Assembly (NCBI GenBank): GCA_016707885.1
Contig: JADJGU010000003.1
Location: 186,001-250,000 of the forward strand
DNA length: 64,000 bases
Reading direction: 5' to 3'
DNA from: Sphingomonadales bacterium
GTDB lineage: Bacteria > Pseudomonadota > Alphaproteobacteria > Sphingomonadales > Sphingomonadaceae
Positions 27,876-37,397 of the stretch are shown piece by piece. The notes under the pieces are model-generated. The model was not told where the DNA came from. It did no database searches and saw only the letters and a program-made list of their open reading frames with translations. Both the position numbers and the translations under genes were made by a program. Positions within the stretch are counted from its first letter, which is position 1. The number at the start of each line of letters is the position of its first letter.

Positions 27876-30596
27876 ATGAAACGCATATTCGGCACCACAT
27901 TGCTGCTCACTTCCGCTCTTGTCGCTCCGGTGGCGCTTGCGCAAGATGTTTCCACGCCCGAAGCGGCACAGGAAGCCGCTCCGGCAGTTGAAGAGGCGGA
28001 ACCCGCACAGGAAGAAGTCGAGATTTCAGGTCCGGGTGCCAATAGCGGTGAAGGTCAGGAGATCGTTGTCCAGGGCCGCTACATCCCCAATGTGATCCGT
28101 GCGACCCCCGAAGTTGTTTCGGTGCTGTCAGCTGCGGATATCGCGCGCACCGGTGAAGGTGAAGTTGCAGGTGCCCTGCAGCGCGTTACCGGCCTGTCGG
28201 TCGTTGGCGGCAAATTTGTCTATGTGCGCGGTCTGGGCGAGCGCTATTCGCTCGCGCTGCTCAATGGTTCGCCGCTGCCTTCGCCCGAGCCTCTGCGTCG
28301 CGTGATCCCGCTCGATCTGTTCCCAACCAGCATTCTGGCATCGACCGTTGTGCAGAAAAGCTATTCTGCCGATTACCCGGGCGAATTTGGCGGCGGCGTG
28401 ATCAACCTGACCACAAAGAACGCGCCGTCGGAAGGCTTTTTCGATGTCGGCTTCGGCATTGGTGGCGACACCGAAACCACCTTTGAAACAGGCTATACTT
28501 ATTTTGGCAGCCGCGGCGACTGGACCGGCTATGACAGTGGTGAACGCTCGCCCAAGGGGCCCTTTGCTTCGGCACTTGCCTCAGGAAACCGTATCCTTGC
28601 GGGTTCGCAGTTCAGCGTAGCAGAGATTCAAGACATCACCGCGAGCCTCAGCAACTCGCGCACCAATGTCATCCAGCGCAATCTGGATGTGCAGCCAAAC
28701 CTCAGTGGCGACATCGCCATGGGCAAGACCTTTCCGATTGGCGCCGTCGATCTGGGCGTGATTGCCATTGCCGGATACAACAACAACTGGCGCACCCGCG
28801 GAGGGTTGCAGCAATTCGGCAACGTCTCGACGGCCAACGGCACCTCGTTCCTCGAAGCCGCGCGCGATTTTAACTATCTGTCGACTGAAAACCGTATCGT
28901 TCTGAACGCTATGGTCGGTCTGGGCCTGGAATTTGGCGGTCACAAGATCCGCTTCAACAACCTGTTTATCCGTGACACGTTGAAAGAAGCGCGTGTCGCG
29001 CTCGGTAACAACTTCGATACCGTGGGACCCAGCCCGACCCGCCCCGACGCAACGATCCAGACCGGCATTACCAGCTGGTTCGAACGCCAGCTATTCGACA
29101 GCCAGATCATCGGTGAATTCCAGTTCGGCGATCTTTCGCTCGACCTGCGCGGAACCTATGCCAAGTCGCAGCGCGATGCGCCCTATGAGCGGTCGTACAG
29201 CTATGTCTACAGCGAAGCCTTTCAGGATTATGTGAACGACCTTCGTTCGCCGGGTCAGGATGCCTTTGTCGCTTTCAGTGAACTGGCAGATACTGTTTGG
29301 GCCGGTGGAGCAGATGTGGCCTATAAGCTGCCCACCGAATATCCGCTGACGTTGTCGGCAGGCTATGCCTATTATGACAATAGCCGTGACTCTATCCGCC
29401 GCGATTTCCAGTTCCAGCCGTCATCTGCGCTCAATCCGGCGGTGACACAGCAGCGGATCGACTATCTGCTGAGCGACTACAATGTTTACAGCTACAATGT
29501 GCTTCTGACCGAAACGACTGGTGGCCTCGGCTCGGCGGCCTTTACCGCTGGTCTGAAGGTGCATGCCGGATACGCCATGCTCGAAATCGAACCGGTCGAT
29601 GGCGTAACGCTGAATGCAGGCGTGCGTTATGAAGACGGCAAGCAGTTTGTTCAACCGACCGCGCTGTTCGGCCTGACGCCAGCGCCGCGCACCGATCTCA
29701 ACAATGATTACTTCCTGCCCGCAGGCACGATCACCTGGAATTTTGCCGAAGACATGCAGCTGCGTTTGGCCGGTTCGCGCACAATCGCACGCCCGCAGTT
29801 CCGCGAACTTGCGCCGCAGCCTTATCGCGACACCGATTCAGGTCGCACCTTTTTCGGCAACCAGTATCTGAAGGATTCGGAGCTGACCAATGTCGAGGCG
29901 CGGTACGAATGGTATTTCGGTCGTGACCAGCGCCTTTCGATTGCCGGCTTCTGGAAGGACATTTCCAACCCGATCGAAAGCGTGGCTGTGCAGGTGGGCT
30001 CCAGCTTTTTCACAAGCTTTGCCAATGCACCCAAGGCGACACTCTATGGCGTTGAAATCGAAACCCAGAAATATTTCCCGCTAGAAACACTTGGCGGCGA
30101 TTTCTGGCTCAACCGCCGCCTCGCGGTCGTTGCGAACTACACTTATTCGGACTCAGAAATCAAAATCGGCGCCAATGATACGACGATCAGCTTTTCGAGT
30201 GCGCCCAATTCGGTGGCCGCTTCGACCGTGTTCGATACCAGCCGCAAATTGCGCCTGACCGGCCAGTCGAAGCACCTCGTCAACCTGCAGTTGAGCCTTG
30301 AGGATACGGACAAGCTCTCGCAGCAGACATTGCTACTGACCTATACCAGCCCGCGCGCAACCAACCGCGGCCCGAACCTGTCGCCCGACTATATCGAGCG
30401 CTCTGGTCTGCGGCTTGACCTCATCCTGCGTCAGGGGCTGACGATTGCGGGCAAGGAATTGGAGTTCAAGCTGGAAGGCCGCAACCTGACCGGCACCGAT
30501 TATCGCGAACAGCAGCGGCTGGGGGATTCGGTTCTCAACATCAACAGCTATGATGTCGGCACCAGCTATTCGGCCAGCGTGACTATCAAGTTCTAA
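27876..30596 (+). CDS. TonB-dependent receptor paired with the lipoprotein
   Basis: 906-residue outer-membrane receptor. Signal peptide ending VALA-QD, an Ala/Glu-rich N-terminal linker (about 25-55), then the TonB box/plug (GQEIVVQGRYIPNVI; plug to about residue 170 with YVRGLGERYSLALLNG) and a 22-strand barrel ending ASVTIKF. The plug segment VYVRGLGERY is typical of sphingomonad/Caulobacter receptors next to secreted lipoproteins. It would import a phosphorus-containing ligand captured by the lipoprotein, by inference from its neighbours and nearby Pho sites; the ligand is not known. Confidence 0.88.
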   Translation: MKRIFGTTLLLTSALVAPVALAQDVSTPEAAQEAAPAVEEAEPAQEEVEISGPGANSGEGQEIVVQGRYIPNVIRATPEVVSVLSAADIARTGEGEVAGALQRVTGLSVVGGKFVYVRGLGERYSLALLNGSPLPSPEPLRRVIPLDLFPTSILASTVVQKSYSADYPGEFGGGVINLTTKNAPSEGFFDVGFGIGGDTETTFETGYTYFGSRGDWTGYDSGERSPKGPFASALASGNRILAGSQFSVAEIQDITASLSNSRTNVIQRNLDVQPNLSGDIAMGKTFPIGAVDLGVIAIAGYNNNWRTRGGLQQFGNVSTANGTSFLEAARDFNYLSTENRIVLNAMVGLGLEFGGHKIRFNNLFIRDTLKEARVALGNNFDTVGPSPTRPDATIQTGITSWFERQLFDSQIIGEFQFGDLSLDLRGTYAKSQRDAPYERSYSYVYSEAFQDYVNDLRSPGQDAFVAFSELADTVWAGGADVAYKLPTEYPLTLSAGYAYYDNSRDSIRRDFQFQPSSALNPAVTQQRIDYLLSDYNVYSYNVLLTETTGGLGSAAFTAGLKVHAGYAMLEIEPVDGVTLNAGVRYEDGKQFVQPTALFGLTPAPRTDLNNDYFLPAGTITWNFAEDMQLRLAGSRTIARPQFRELAPQPYRDTDSGRTFFGNQYLKDSELTNVEARYEWYFGRDQRLSIAGFWKDISNPIESVAVQVGSSFFTSFANAPKATLYGVEIETQKYFPLETLGGDFWLNRRLAVVANYTYSDSEIKIGANDTTISFSSAPNSVAASTVFDTSRKLRLTGQSKHLVNLQLSLEDTDKLSQQTLLLTYTSPRATNRGPNLSPDYIERSGLRLDLILRQGLTIAGKELEFKLEGRNLTGTDYREQQRLGDSVLNINSYDVGTSYSASVTIKF

Positions 30597-30610
30597 TTTC
30601 ACGATTTTGC

Positions 30611-30637
30611 GGGGCAGTCGGCGGTGTCGGCTGCCCC
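30611..30637 (+). terminator. Hairpin after the TonB-dependent receptor
   Basis: Arms GGGGCAGTC and GGCTGCCCC make a 9-bp stem (one G-T pair) around a 9-nt loop, 14 bp after the receptor stop. The downstream sequence ACACTTTATG has only short T-runs, so termination may be partial. The gspC Pho box begins 13 bp later. Confidence 0.6.
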
Positions 30638-30649
30638 ACACTTTATGCT

Positions 30650-30689
30650 TTGTCATGAAAATGAAACTCTAGAGTCATCGAACTGTCTT
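30650..30689 (+). promoter_or_regulatory. Pho-box array in front of the type II secretion operon
   Basis: Four 7-mers at exact 4-bp spacing: TTGTCAT, ATGAAAC, GAGTCAT, CTGTCTT. Units 1 and 4 match CTGTCAT in 6 of 7 positions and unit 3 in 5 of 7. It lies 37-77 bp upstream of gspC and downstream of a terminator-like hairpin, so it is placed to drive gspCDEFGHIJKLMNO under phosphate limitation. Confidence 0.6.
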
Positions 30690-30726
30690 CTGGTCAGCCT
30701 AACGGCGACTCACTACAGGAGAATCG

Positions 30727-31548
30727 ATGACACGGGGTTTACTGCAAAGGGCTGCTGACAGCTTGGTTTTGGTGTTTCGTCGCGTAACACCGACTGACGC
30801 AGTTGTGGCCATTGCGTTACTCTTTGCGGCGATCCAGGTGGCCAGATTATTCTGGGTGCTGATCACTCCGATCGCTCCCATCGGTGATTGGCGGCCCAGC
30901 CCGGTGAATGTCGTCCCGGCTTCGGAACGCGGCGCGCTGTTCGGTGGTTTAGACCCATTTTTCCGCACCGCCCAGATAACATCCGACAGCGAAGTAGTAA
31001 CCTCACTTCCACTGACCCTTTTCGGTATCCGCACCAATGAAGCCTCGGGCGGTGGTTCAGCGATTATCGCAGGGGCGGATGGGGTGCAGAACAGCTGGTC
31101 GGTTGGTGAAACGATCATGCCGGGAGCAACGCTGCATGCAGTCGCGTTCGACCATGTTGTGATCAGCAACAATGGCGTGCTTGAAAAGCTCTATATCGAC
31201 CAGTCGGTTCCGGCAGAAAATGTGACGCCCGATACCCTTACACCGACAGCGGAGCCAGCAAGTGCCCCAGCCGTCAAACTCAACGCGCAAACGCTGCAGC
31301 AATCTGTGGGCCTCAATCCGCGCAATGAAGGTGGCAAGGTGACCGGACTGGTTGTCTCGGCCAAAGATGACGGAACGATGCTGTCAGCTGCCGGGTTGCA
31401 AAAAGGCGATGTCATCACCTCGGTCAACGGTAGGCCGGTATCGGCCGCAGCCGAGCTTGCGGCGCAACTCCGCCCTGGTGCGCGTCTGACCCTCGAAATC
31501 GAACGCGGCGCACAGAAATTGCCGGTCGCCCTCATTCTGGAACAATGA
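30727..31548 (+). CDS. gspC: Type II secretion protein GspC
   Basis: 273-residue inner-membrane clamp linking the assembly platform to the secretin. A membrane helix lies near residues 25-46 (VVAIALLFAAIQVARLFWVL), the homology region follows (FRTAQITSDSEVVTSLPLTL begins it), then an Ala/Pro/Thr linker and a C-terminal PDZ-like domain (about 195-273, with AGLQKGDVITSVNGRPV). AGGAG precedes ATG 30727. It is the first gene of the operon, behind a Pho-box array. Its stop overlaps the gspD start (ATGA). Confidence 0.92.
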   Translation: MTRGLLQRAADSLVLVFRRVTPTDAVVAIALLFAAIQVARLFWVLITPIAPIGDWRPSPVNVVPASERGALFGGLDPFFRTAQITSDSEVVTSLPLTLFGIRTNEASGGGSAIIAGADGVQNSWSVGETIMPGATLHAVAFDHVVISNNGVLEKLYIDQSVPAENVTPDTLTPTAEPASAPAVKLNAQTLQQSVGLNPRNEGGKVTGLVVSAKDDGTMLSAAGLQKGDVITSVNGRPVSAAAELAAQLRPGARLTLEIERGAQKLPVALILEQ

Positions 31549-33710
31549 TGAAGAACACAATCCTCGCTTTGTCGATCGCGACACTTCTGGCTTCGACACC
31601 GCTGCAGGCGCAACATATCCTCAACGTCCGTGACGCCGACATTCGCGCCTTTGTGCAGGATGCCGCGCGGGTCACTGGCCAGACCTTCATCGTCGACAGT
31701 CGGGTGCAGGGCAAGGTGTCGGTGGTCACCGACCGGTCGCTGAGCCGTTCTGAATATTTCGAGGTCTTCCTCTCGACATTACGCGCCAATGGTTTGGTCG
31801 CAATTCCCGTGCGCGGCGGCGGTTATCGCATCCAGCAGGCCGATGGTGCCGCCACCCAGCCAACGCGCGTCGGCTCGGCCTCGGCCCCCGCCAGCCAGTT
31901 CGTCACCGAAGTATTCCGGCTGCGCTCGATTGACGCACCGGCTGCGGTTGAAACCCTGCGCCCGTTGATCAGTCGCGAGGGATCGATTACCGCCAACCGC
32001 AACGCCAACAGCCTGGTAGTGGCGGACTATGCCGACAATATCCGTCGCATCCGCGACCTCGTCCGTCAGATCGACCGCGACAGTGCCGCGACACAGATTG
32101 TTGCGCTCGACAATGCTGGGGCGCGTGAAATCGCAAGCGCGCTGCAAGGTCTGGCAGGGCAGGGTGTTGCAGGCGAAGGTGCGCGCCCACCTGTTACCGT
32201 CGTGCCGGTCGATTCGAGCAATGCCATAGCGTTACGCGGCGACCCTTCTTCGGTTTCGAGATTTGCATCGATGGCAAAAGAGCTCGACAAGCGGGCGGAA
32301 TCGGGTGCGGAAATTCGGGTCTATCAACTTGAATATGCCAATGCAGAAACGCTGCTACCGACGATCCAGTCGCTGATTGGGGAGAGTTCAGCTTCGCCTC
32401 TGCCTGCTGCGCCGACGGCGCAGGGTAGTCCGGCCAAGTCGGGCGAAGCTGCCGCTCCTCCAGCCGCAGCATCGGCTCCAGTGTCGGTCACAGGCTCAGC
32501 CAGCGCACTCGGCAGTCGCGGCAAAATTGTAGTCAGCCGTTATGAAGGGACAAACGCGATCATCATCGCGGCGAGCGCTGATACGCAAAAGATGTTGGGC
32601 GAACTTATACGCCAACTCGACTCGCGCCCACAGCAAGTGTTGGTTGAGGCAATAGTTGTCGAAATCGGCAACGATGCGGCCAAGCGGCTGGGCGTTCAGT
32701 TTCTGATCGGCGGCAAGGACATGCCTTTTGCTGCCACCAACTATTCCAACGCCGTTCCCAGCATCTTGACCATCGGCGGTGCGATTGCGGCAGAGGAACT
32801 TGCGACCCAAACGACCACGGTCAACGGCAATGTAACTACCACCACGTCGCGCAGCCCGTTGGGCGACAGCCTGCAGCAGGCGGCGGCGCAATCGATCCTG
32901 AATGCAACCGGCGGTTTTGGCGGTTTCGCGCTCGATATCGGTGCAGACGCGATTTTCGGGACGATCATCAACGCCGTCCAGAATGATACCGAATCCAATA
33001 TCCTCGCAACGCCGCATATTGTGACGCTCAACAACCAGAGGGCGAAATTCCTTGTCGGGCAGGATGTGCCGATCACGACAGGCGAAGCGCTTTCGGACAA
33101 TTTCGACAATGCCTTCCGCACCGTGCAGCGCAAGGAAGTGGGCATCAAGCTGGAAGTCTTGCCGCAGGTCAACCAATATGGAGAGGTCAAACTTTTCGTC
33201 AAACAGGAAGTGTCGAGCGTTGCAGGCCCGGTTTCAAACCGCTCATCTGACCTGATCTTCAACAAACGTGAATTCGAGACGACGCTGACCGTCGGCGATG
33301 GCCAGATCCTCGCCATTGGCGGGCTGCTCAACGATGATGAGCGCCGTACCATCGAGAAAATCCCGCTACTGTCCGATATCCCGATCCTCGGTGAATTGTT
33401 CAAATCGAAAAGCCGGACGCGGCGCAAAACGAACCTGACGGTCTTCATTCGGCCCACCATCATACGCAGCCGGGCAGACGGCGATGTTCACACCGCACGG
33501 CGTTACGATTATGTGCGCGGCCTGCAGTTGGAGCGGAACCCGGATCTGGAACCTTCGATCGACCAGCTTTTCCGCGACTATATGGGCGCGCCGCTTCCGG
33601 TCGCGCCGACACTGGCTCCGGGAGACACACTCGTCGGCGCCTCGACTGACCTGACCCGGCCCGCAGATGGCGAAATCCAGACGCTGTCCGATGCCGAGGT
33701 CAAGCCATGA
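31545..33710 (+). CDS. gspD: Type II secretion secretin GspD
   Basis: 721-residue outer-membrane secretin. Signal peptide ending ASTPLQA-Q, N0 domain (ILNVRDADIRAFVQDAARVT), three KH-like N domains with a low-complexity Ala/Pro/Ser insert at about 285-325, then the secretin domain with VPITTGEALSDNF, and a C-terminal tail that could bind a pilotin. No GspS gene is seen. It would form the exit pore for folded exoproteins. The stop overlaps the gspE start (ATGA at 33707). Confidence 0.96.
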   Translation: MMKNTILALSIATLLASTPLQAQHILNVRDADIRAFVQDAARVTGQTFIVDSRVQGKVSVVTDRSLSRSEYFEVFLSTLRANGLVAIPVRGGGYRIQQADGAATQPTRVGSASAPASQFVTEVFRLRSIDAPAAVETLRPLISREGSITANRNANSLVVADYADNIRRIRDLVRQIDRDSAATQIVALDNAGAREIASALQGLAGQGVAGEGARPPVTVVPVDSSNAIALRGDPSSVSRFASMAKELDKRAESGAEIRVYQLEYANAETLLPTIQSLIGESSASPLPAAPTAQGSPAKSGEAAAPPAAASAPVSVTGSASALGSRGKIVVSRYEGTNAIIIAASADTQKMLGELIRQLDSRPQQVLVEAIVVEIGNDAAKRLGVQFLIGGKDMPFAATNYSNAVPSILTIGGAIAAEELATQTTTVNGNVTTTTSRSPLGDSLQQAAAQSILNATGGFGGFALDIGADAIFGTIINAVQNDTESNILATPHIVTLNNQRAKFLVGQDVPITTGEALSDNFDNAFRTVQRKEVGIKLEVLPQVNQYGEVKLFVKQEVSSVAGPVSNRSSDLIFNKREFETTLTVGDGQILAIGGLLNDDERRTIEKIPLLSDIPILGELFKSKSRTRRKTNLTVFIRPTIIRSRADGDVHTARRYDYVRGLQLERNPDLEPSIDQLFRDYMGAPLPVAPTLAPGDTLVGASTDLTRPADGEIQTLSDAEVKP

Positions 33711-35236
33711 AGATCGGGCGTGGATCGGGCGAAGATAGCCAGCCGGATAGCGGGCCAATACCGCTTGATCTGCCCTACGCCTTTGCCAAATCGCGCGGCG
33801 TCGTATTGCTGAAACGCGAAGACGGGCGGTTGCAGGTCGCGATGCGAGCAGGGTCCGATCCCGCTGACCTGCTCGAGGTCCGCCGTTATCTCGCCATGCC
33901 GTTCGATGTCGAGATAGCTGAACCCGCCGAGTTCGATCGACACCTATCAGACCATTATTCGATGGATGGAACGGCCGCTGCAATGGCTGGGTCGATCGAG
34001 GCGGGCAATGCGGACGATGATCTGCTGGTGTCGGGCCTGCCCAGTGCGGACGATTTGCTCGACAGTGCCGATGATGCGCCGGTCATCCGCCTGATCAACG
34101 GAATCATTGCTGAAGCGATCCGGCAGGGCGTGTCCGATATTCATATCGAGCCTTACGAATCCGGACTTGTCGTGCGCATGCGGCAGGACGGGGTGCTGCA
34201 GGAAAGGCTGCGCATGCCACCGCATGTTGCGCCTGTGGTCGTCAGCCGTATCAAGGTGATGGCGCGGCTTGATATTGCCGAGCGCCGCGTGCCGCAGGAT
34301 GGCCGCATCAGCCTGACATTGGGCGGAAAGCAGGTCGATGTCCGCGTCTCGACCCTGCCCAGCCGCGCGGGCGAACGGGTGGTGCTTCGCATCCTTGATA
34401 AGGACAATGCCTTCATCTCGCTCGATCTACTCGGCATGTCGGACAATGCCCGTGCCGTAATTTCAGCGGCGCTGGCTGAACCCAATGGCATCATCCTCGT
34501 TACCGGCCCTACCGGATCAGGAAAAACAACCAGTCTCTACGCCTGCTTGAAGCAGTTGAACGACGGCAAGCGCAACATCCTGACGGTCGAGGACCCCGTC
34601 GAATATGCCTTTGACGGGGTTGGCCAGACGCAGGTCAACGCCAAGGTCGGCATGACCTTCGCCGCCGGATTGCGCGCCATTCTCCGTCAGGACCCCGATG
34701 TGGTTATGGTCGGCGAAATCCGCGATCGGGAGACGGCAGAGATCGCGGTGCAAGCAGCGCTCACGGGCCACCTTGTTCTGTCGACGGTGCATACCAATGA
34801 CGCGATCGGCGCAATAACGCGCATGCGTGATTTCAAGATCGAACCCTTTCTGCTGGCCTCGACGCTGCGCGCGGTGATCGCGCAGCGGCTGGTGCGGCGG
34901 TTGTGCCCTGATTGCCGTGAACCGGTACAGGCGGAGGCGGGTGCCGCAGCATTACTCGGGCTTGATGCTGGCAGTGTGATATACCGTCCGGTCGGCTGCG
35001 AAAAATGCGATGGCAGCGGGTATCAGGGACGTATCGGTGTATTCGAAGCAATCAAGGTCGACGACACCGTCCGTCGCTATATAGGCAATGGCGGCGATGA
35101 AGCGATCATCGCACGCCATGTATTTGCCAACAACCCGAACCTGGCCGCTGCCGCCCGCCGTCTCGTCCGCGACGCGGAAACAACAGCAGAAGAGGCCGTG
35201 CGTATCATGCGTTCAGAGGCGACCGCCGATGCCTGA
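33707..35236 (+). CDS. gspE: Type II secretion ATPase GspE
   Basis: 509-residue cytoplasmic hexameric ATPase powering pseudopilus assembly. It has Walker A GPTGSGKTTSLYA, Walker B region VMVGEIRDRETAEIA, and the tetra-Cys zinc motif CPDC ... CEKC near residues 403-430. The N-terminal domain (about 1-130) that binds GspL is shorter than in enterobacteria. Its end overlaps the start of gspF by eight bases. All active-site motifs are intact. Confidence 0.97.
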   Translation: MKIGRGSGEDSQPDSGPIPLDLPYAFAKSRGVVLLKREDGRLQVAMRAGSDPADLLEVRRYLAMPFDVEIAEPAEFDRHLSDHYSMDGTAAAMAGSIEAGNADDDLLVSGLPSADDLLDSADDAPVIRLINGIIAEAIRQGVSDIHIEPYESGLVVRMRQDGVLQERLRMPPHVAPVVVSRIKVMARLDIAERRVPQDGRISLTLGGKQVDVRVSTLPSRAGERVVLRILDKDNAFISLDLLGMSDNARAVISAALAEPNGIILVTGPTGSGKTTSLYACLKQLNDGKRNILTVEDPVEYAFDGVGQTQVNAKVGMTFAAGLRAILRQDPDVVMVGEIRDRETAEIAVQAALTGHLVLSTVHTNDAIGAITRMRDFKIEPFLLASTLRAVIAQRLVRRLCPDCREPVQAEAGAAALLGLDAGSVIYRPVGCEKCDGSGYQGRIGVFEAIKVDDTVRRYIGNGGDEAIIARHVFANNPNLAAAARRLVRDAETTAEEAVRIMRSEATADA

Positions 35237-36452
35237 TTTTGCTTGGCGTGCGATCGATGTGGAGGGTCGCGAAAAGCGCGGTCGTATCGCCGCTGCCAAT
35301 GATCAGGTCGTGCGTGATCGGTTGGCGCGGCAACGTTTGCATGTCGTAGCCGTCGAGCCCGCGGCGGCAAAGCCGACACTATCGGCGGGTTTGCCCAAGC
35401 TCCTCCAGCCTGCCCCGAAATTGGGCCTGAAGCAGTTGACGCTGTTCACCCGCCAGTTGTCTTCGCTGGTGCAAGTGTCGCCCTTGGAAGAGGCGCTGCG
35501 CACCGCAAGTCTGCAAACCGAATCGCAGTCGACGCGTATCATTTTGGGCAATGTGCATTCAGGAATCGTCGAAGGCCAAAGGCTTTCGGAAGCCATGCGT
35601 CGCGAAGAGGCTAGTTTCCCACCGATGTACCGGGCGATGGTTTCGGCAGGCGAAAGCTCGGGAGCTTTACCAGAAATCCTGCAGCGCTTGGCAGACCTCT
35701 TAGAGCGGCGTGCAGCGATCAACAGCAAGCTGCTCTCCGCGCTTGCCTATCCGATCATTTTGACGCTGGTAGCGCTGCTTGTCGTTTCCGGGCTGATGAT
35801 CTCGGTCGTCCCGCGCGTGGTTGAACAGTTCGACGATGTGAACCAGCAACTGCCGACGATCACCCGCATCGTCATTGGCATCTCTTCTTTCCTGGCGAGT
35901 TACTGGTGGGTCCTATTGCTCCTGATTGGGCTCGCGGCACTGGCTGCCATGGCCGCATTGCGGCGTGAACATATCCGGCTACGCTTCGACAGTTTCCTGC
36001 TCCGCATCCCGTTCATCGGCCGCCTGATCCGCGACCTTAACGCGGCACGGCTGTCGCGCACGCTGTCGACAATGGTGTCGAGTCGCCTTCCTTTGCTAGA
36101 TGGTCTGCGGTTGACGCGCGACACGGTGGTCAACCGCGCGCTGCGCGTGGCGAATGACCAGATGATCGAACAAGTGCGCACTGGCGGCAGTCTTTCAGGT
36201 GCGATGCGTGTCGCCGGGGTTTTTCCGCCACTGCTAGTTTACCTGACCGCCAGCGGTGAAAGCTCGGGGCAACTTGAACTAATGCTCGAACGCGCCGCCG
36301 ACTATCTCGAACGCGAGTTCGACAATTTCACCACTACCGCGCTGACGTTGCTCGAACCGCTCATAATCGTGGCGATGGGCGGCGTTGTGGCCGTCATCAT
36401 TTTGTCGATCCTGTTACCCATCCTCCAACTGCAAAATCTTGCGGGGCTATGA
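35229..36452 (+). CDS. gspF: Type II secretion platform protein GspF
   Basis: 407-residue polytopic inner-membrane protein with two duplicated GspF domains. The N-terminus MPDFAWRAIDVEGREKRGRI is typical, and hydrophobic segments are at about 172-195, 225-245 and 370-398. The ATG at 35229 overlaps the 3' end of gspE. Its stop overlaps the gspG start (ATGA at 36449). It is the core of the assembly platform for the pseudopilus. Confidence 0.96.
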   Translation: MPDFAWRAIDVEGREKRGRIAAANDQVVRDRLARQRLHVVAVEPAAAKPTLSAGLPKLLQPAPKLGLKQLTLFTRQLSSLVQVSPLEEALRTASLQTESQSTRIILGNVHSGIVEGQRLSEAMRREEASFPPMYRAMVSAGESSGALPEILQRLADLLERRAAINSKLLSALAYPIILTLVALLVVSGLMISVVPRVVEQFDDVNQQLPTITRIVIGISSFLASYWWVLLLLIGLAALAAMAALRREHIRLRFDSFLLRIPFIGRLIRDLNAARLSRTLSTMVSSRLPLLDGLRLTRDTVVNRALRVANDQMIEQVRTGGSLSGAMRVAGVFPPLLVYLTASGESSGQLELMLERAADYLEREFDNFTTTALTLLEPLIIVAMGGVVAVIILSILLPILQLQNLAGL

Positions 36453-36955
36453 TCATGATATCACGCAAATTCCTCTGGAACCTGTTTACTGACTTCAAGC
36501 TGCCTGACCTTCGGTTCCGCATCGAAAGTCGCGACAAGCCGGTAACGAAAGCCAAGGCAAACGGCTTCACCCTCACCGAAATGCTCGTGACGCTTTTCAT
36601 CCTCGGCCTTGTGACGACGATAGTCGTGATCAATGTGCTCCCCAATCAGGACAAAGCAATGGTCGCCAAGGCCAAGGCCGATGTCTCTACGCTCGCGCAG
36701 GCGATGGAGAGCTATCGTCTCGACAACATGACCTATCCGTCGGCGAGTGAGGGACTGCAGGCTTTGGTAAACCCTCCGACGGCTGCGGGTTCTTCGGCAC
36801 GCCCTGGCTACATCAAGAAGCTGCCGACCGACCCTTGGGGTCGCCCTTATCAATATGCAAATCCGGGCCGCATTGGAGCGTTCGACGTCTATTCGCTCGG
36901 TGCCGATGGCGCGCCCGGTGGCGATAATGAAAATGCCGACATCTATTCCGACTGA
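36449..36955 (+). CDS. gspG: Type II secretion major pseudopilin GspG
   Basis: 168-residue prepilin with an unusually long leader of about 39 residues before the prepilin peptidase site NGFTLTEMLVTLF (cleavage after Gly, Glu at +5). The mature part has the GspG signature SEGLQALVNPPT and the C-terminal calcium-site pattern GADGAPGGDNENADIYSD. The start is ATG 36449 or 36455. It would be processed by the GspO encoded at the end of the operon and polymerise into the pseudopilus. Confidence 0.95.
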   Translation: MIMISRKFLWNLFTDFKLPDLRFRIESRDKPVTKAKANGFTLTEMLVTLFILGLVTTIVVINVLPNQDKAMVAKAKADVSTLAQAMESYRLDNMTYPSASEGLQALVNPPTAAGSSARPGYIKKLPTDPWGRPYQYANPGRIGAFDVYSLGADGAPGGDNENADIYSD

Positions 36956-37397
36956 GCATAGACCCGAGGCAAACGGTTTCACGCTGGTCGAGATGCTGGT
37001 GGTTATCTTCCTGCTGGGCCTCGCTTCGGCGGCGGTGGTGCTGATGCTGCCCGGCGGCGACAGCACCGTGCGCAACGATGCCGAGCGGCTGGCCGCGCGG
37101 ATAGCGGCTGCGCGCGACGAGGCGGTGATGCAGGCGCGTCCGGTGGCCGTGTGGACGCGTGCTTCGGGCTATGGCTTTGAACAGCGCTTCGACGGGCAAT
37201 GGCGCACGCATCCGGATGCTACGTTCAAAGCGCGCAATTTCGATGATGGCACGCGCATTGCGGGTGCTGCGCAGAAACGGATATTGTTCGACGCCACTGG
37301 ACTACCTTCGTCGCCCGCCGAAATAGACTTGGTCAATGGCGAAGGCCGCAGCCGCGTTTCCGTGTCGGCATCGGGGGAGGTTGCTGTTGCGCGCTGA
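36927..37397 (+). CDS. gspH: Type II secretion minor pseudopilin GspH
   Basis: 156-residue minor pseudopilin; prepilin site ANGFTLVEMLVVIFLLG about 17 residues in. The start is ATG 36927 (or 36933), overlapping the 3' end of gspG. The mature domain has the GspH-type beta region with RDEAVMQARPVAVWTRASGY. Its end overlaps the gspI start by 11 bases. The identity is supported by position between gspG and gspI. Confidence 0.88.
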   Translation: MKMPTSIPTEHRPEANGFTLVEMLVVIFLLGLASAAVVLMLPGGDSTVRNDAERLAARIAAARDEAVMQARPVAVWTRASGYGFEQRFDGQWRTHPDATFKARNFDDGTRIAGAAQKRILFDATGLPSSPAEIDLVNGEGRSRVSVSASGEVAVAR

